A stretch of 64,000 nucleotides of DNA. Source: Halobacteriovorax sp. GB3. Its GTDB lineage: Bacteria; Bdellovibrionota; Bacteriovoracia; Bacteriovoracales; Bacteriovoracaceae. The stretch's first letter is position 1. Every line of letters begins with the position of its first letter. Both the position numbers and the translations under genes were made by a program. The notes below the pieces were generated by a model. It searched no databases and was not told the DNA's origin. It was given only the letters and a program-made list of their open reading frames with translations. Positions 63,608-64,000 of the stretch are shown piece by piece. The stretch spans positions 558,001 through 622,000 of the forward strand of contig NZ_JAQSLN010000003.1 in assembly GCF_028649655.1 (NCBI RefSeq), written 5' to 3'.

Positions 63608-64000
63608 TTAAGCCCCGATCTGGCCGCGACTCTCAAAATCTAGCGCGGCCTTTTTGGGCAATTGAATAATAAAACGATACTCTTTCAACTGTCCTTCCCG
63701 TTTATCGCCTTTAGTCCATAATTTTCCACTGTGCATTTTAATAATTTTCTCAATCTGGTTGAAAGCAAAAATACTTTTCTTATCTACCAATGAGAAGTCT
63801 GCTGTATCTCGAATAAGAAAGAAAAGATTATTTCTATTGGCCATCACTCGTAGCCATATCACTTTTTTGGTTGAACCTGTTAAGCGTTTTTTTGAATCTT
63901 CCAAAAGAAGCATTATTGCTTGTTCTAATAAAATAAAGTGGCCATGAATTGTAAGTTCATCTATTTTTCCTGAAATATTGAAGATAATTCCCTCTTCTTT
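63608..64000 (-). CDS. Degenerate histidine-kinase-like ATPase domain (C-terminal part)
   Basis: The frame stays open to the window edge, so at least 130 residues are seen. The pattern follows a histidine kinase ATP-binding domain: HFILLEQAIMLLLEDS in the N-box position, LRVMANRNNLFFLIRDTAD near G1, FAFNQIEKIIKMHSGKLW in the helix after G2 and YRFIIQLP at the end. The N-box Asn, the glycines of G1 and the GxGxG of G2 are missing, so ATP binding is doubtful. The rest of the gene is outside the window. Confidence 0.6.
   Translation of the reverse strand, partial: KEEGIIFNISGKIDELTIHGHFILLEQAIMLLLEDSKKRLTGSTKKVIWLRVMANRNNLFFLIRDTADFSLVDKKSIFAFNQIEKIIKMHSGKLWTKGDKREGQLKEYRFIIQLPKKAALDFESRGQIGA
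63622..63655 (+). terminator. Terminator of the aminopeptidase gene
   Basis: GGCCGCG and CGCGGCC (7 bp, 15-nt loop) followed by TTTTT, 15 bp after the stop. It lies inside the 3' end of the convergent kinase-like gene. Confidence 0.75.

Noticed and set aside
1-64000. tRNA genes, CRISPR arrays, insertion sequences, prophage
   Set aside because: I looked for T-loop motifs, regularly spaced repeats, transposase motifs and phage structural genes and saw none.

Overview
The window looks like the chromosome of an AT-rich, Gram-negative, deeply branching proteobacterium. It has an outer membrane (BamB, lipoproteins, beta-barrel-like proteins), many signal-peptide proteins without recognisable families, many stand-alone response regulators and frequent TTG/GTG starts. 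I infer a member of the Bdellovibrionota, most likely Bacteriovoracales (Halobacteriovorax/Bacteriovorax type). This is a judgement from gene style and order, not from a marker-gene alignment. Coding density is very high and no gene-free stretch exceeds 300 bp. I see no tRNA, rRNA, CRISPR array, insertion sequence or prophage.

Layout. 1-11.1 kb: iron storage (bfd end, bfr, dps), a ferrochelatase fused to an MFS transporter followed by a DMT exporter, queF, tatA, a long MurQ/GCKR-like SIS protein, rpsP-khpA, a TatD nuclease and three single-domain response regulators. 11.2-17 kb: two tRNA-dihydrouridine synthases, ffh, a HAD phosphatase and secreted proteins. 17-24.5 kb: two large exported proteins (714 and 1678 residues), the second a Cys-rich lipoprotein. 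24.6-27 kb: a znuABC-type metal importer. 27-36.5 kb: secreted, lipoprotein and outer-membrane proteins of unknown role, the yfgM-bamB pair and a DNA-binding regulator coupled to a secreted protein. 36.6-40.5 kb: rnc-era-der operon (ribosome maturation), Der carrying a large acidic insertion. 40.6-46.3 kb: a Xer-like protein that has lost catalytic residues, a transaldolase-family enzyme, a matrixin-type lipoprotein protease, an ECF sigma factor, a DUF547 protein and a PhoB-type regulator. 46.4-47.8 kb: infC-rpmI-rplT, with infC starting at AUU. 47.9-54.5 kb: CDF metal transporter, PlsB-type acyltransferase, IMPDH/GMPR enzyme and a Na/Pi-cotransporter relative.

54.6-62.3 kb: one tightly packed heme operon, hemA-hemCD-hemL-(histidine kinase)-(response regulator)-hemE-hemN. 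hemB and the protoporphyrinogen oxidase gene are not in the window, and ferrochelatase lies about 50 kb away as the MFS fusion. The end holds an M28 aminopeptidase and a truncated, degenerate histidine-kinase-like gene.

The most notable signals are the ferrochelatase-MFS fusion and the two-component system inside the heme operon, which together suggest an unusual way of making, moving and sensing heme. Others are the giant insertion in Der, the catalytically degraded Xer-like protein, the AUU start of infC with a possible pseudoknot before rplT, a consensus sigma-54 promoter, and a strong apparent excess of the tetramer GGCC in genes and terminators.
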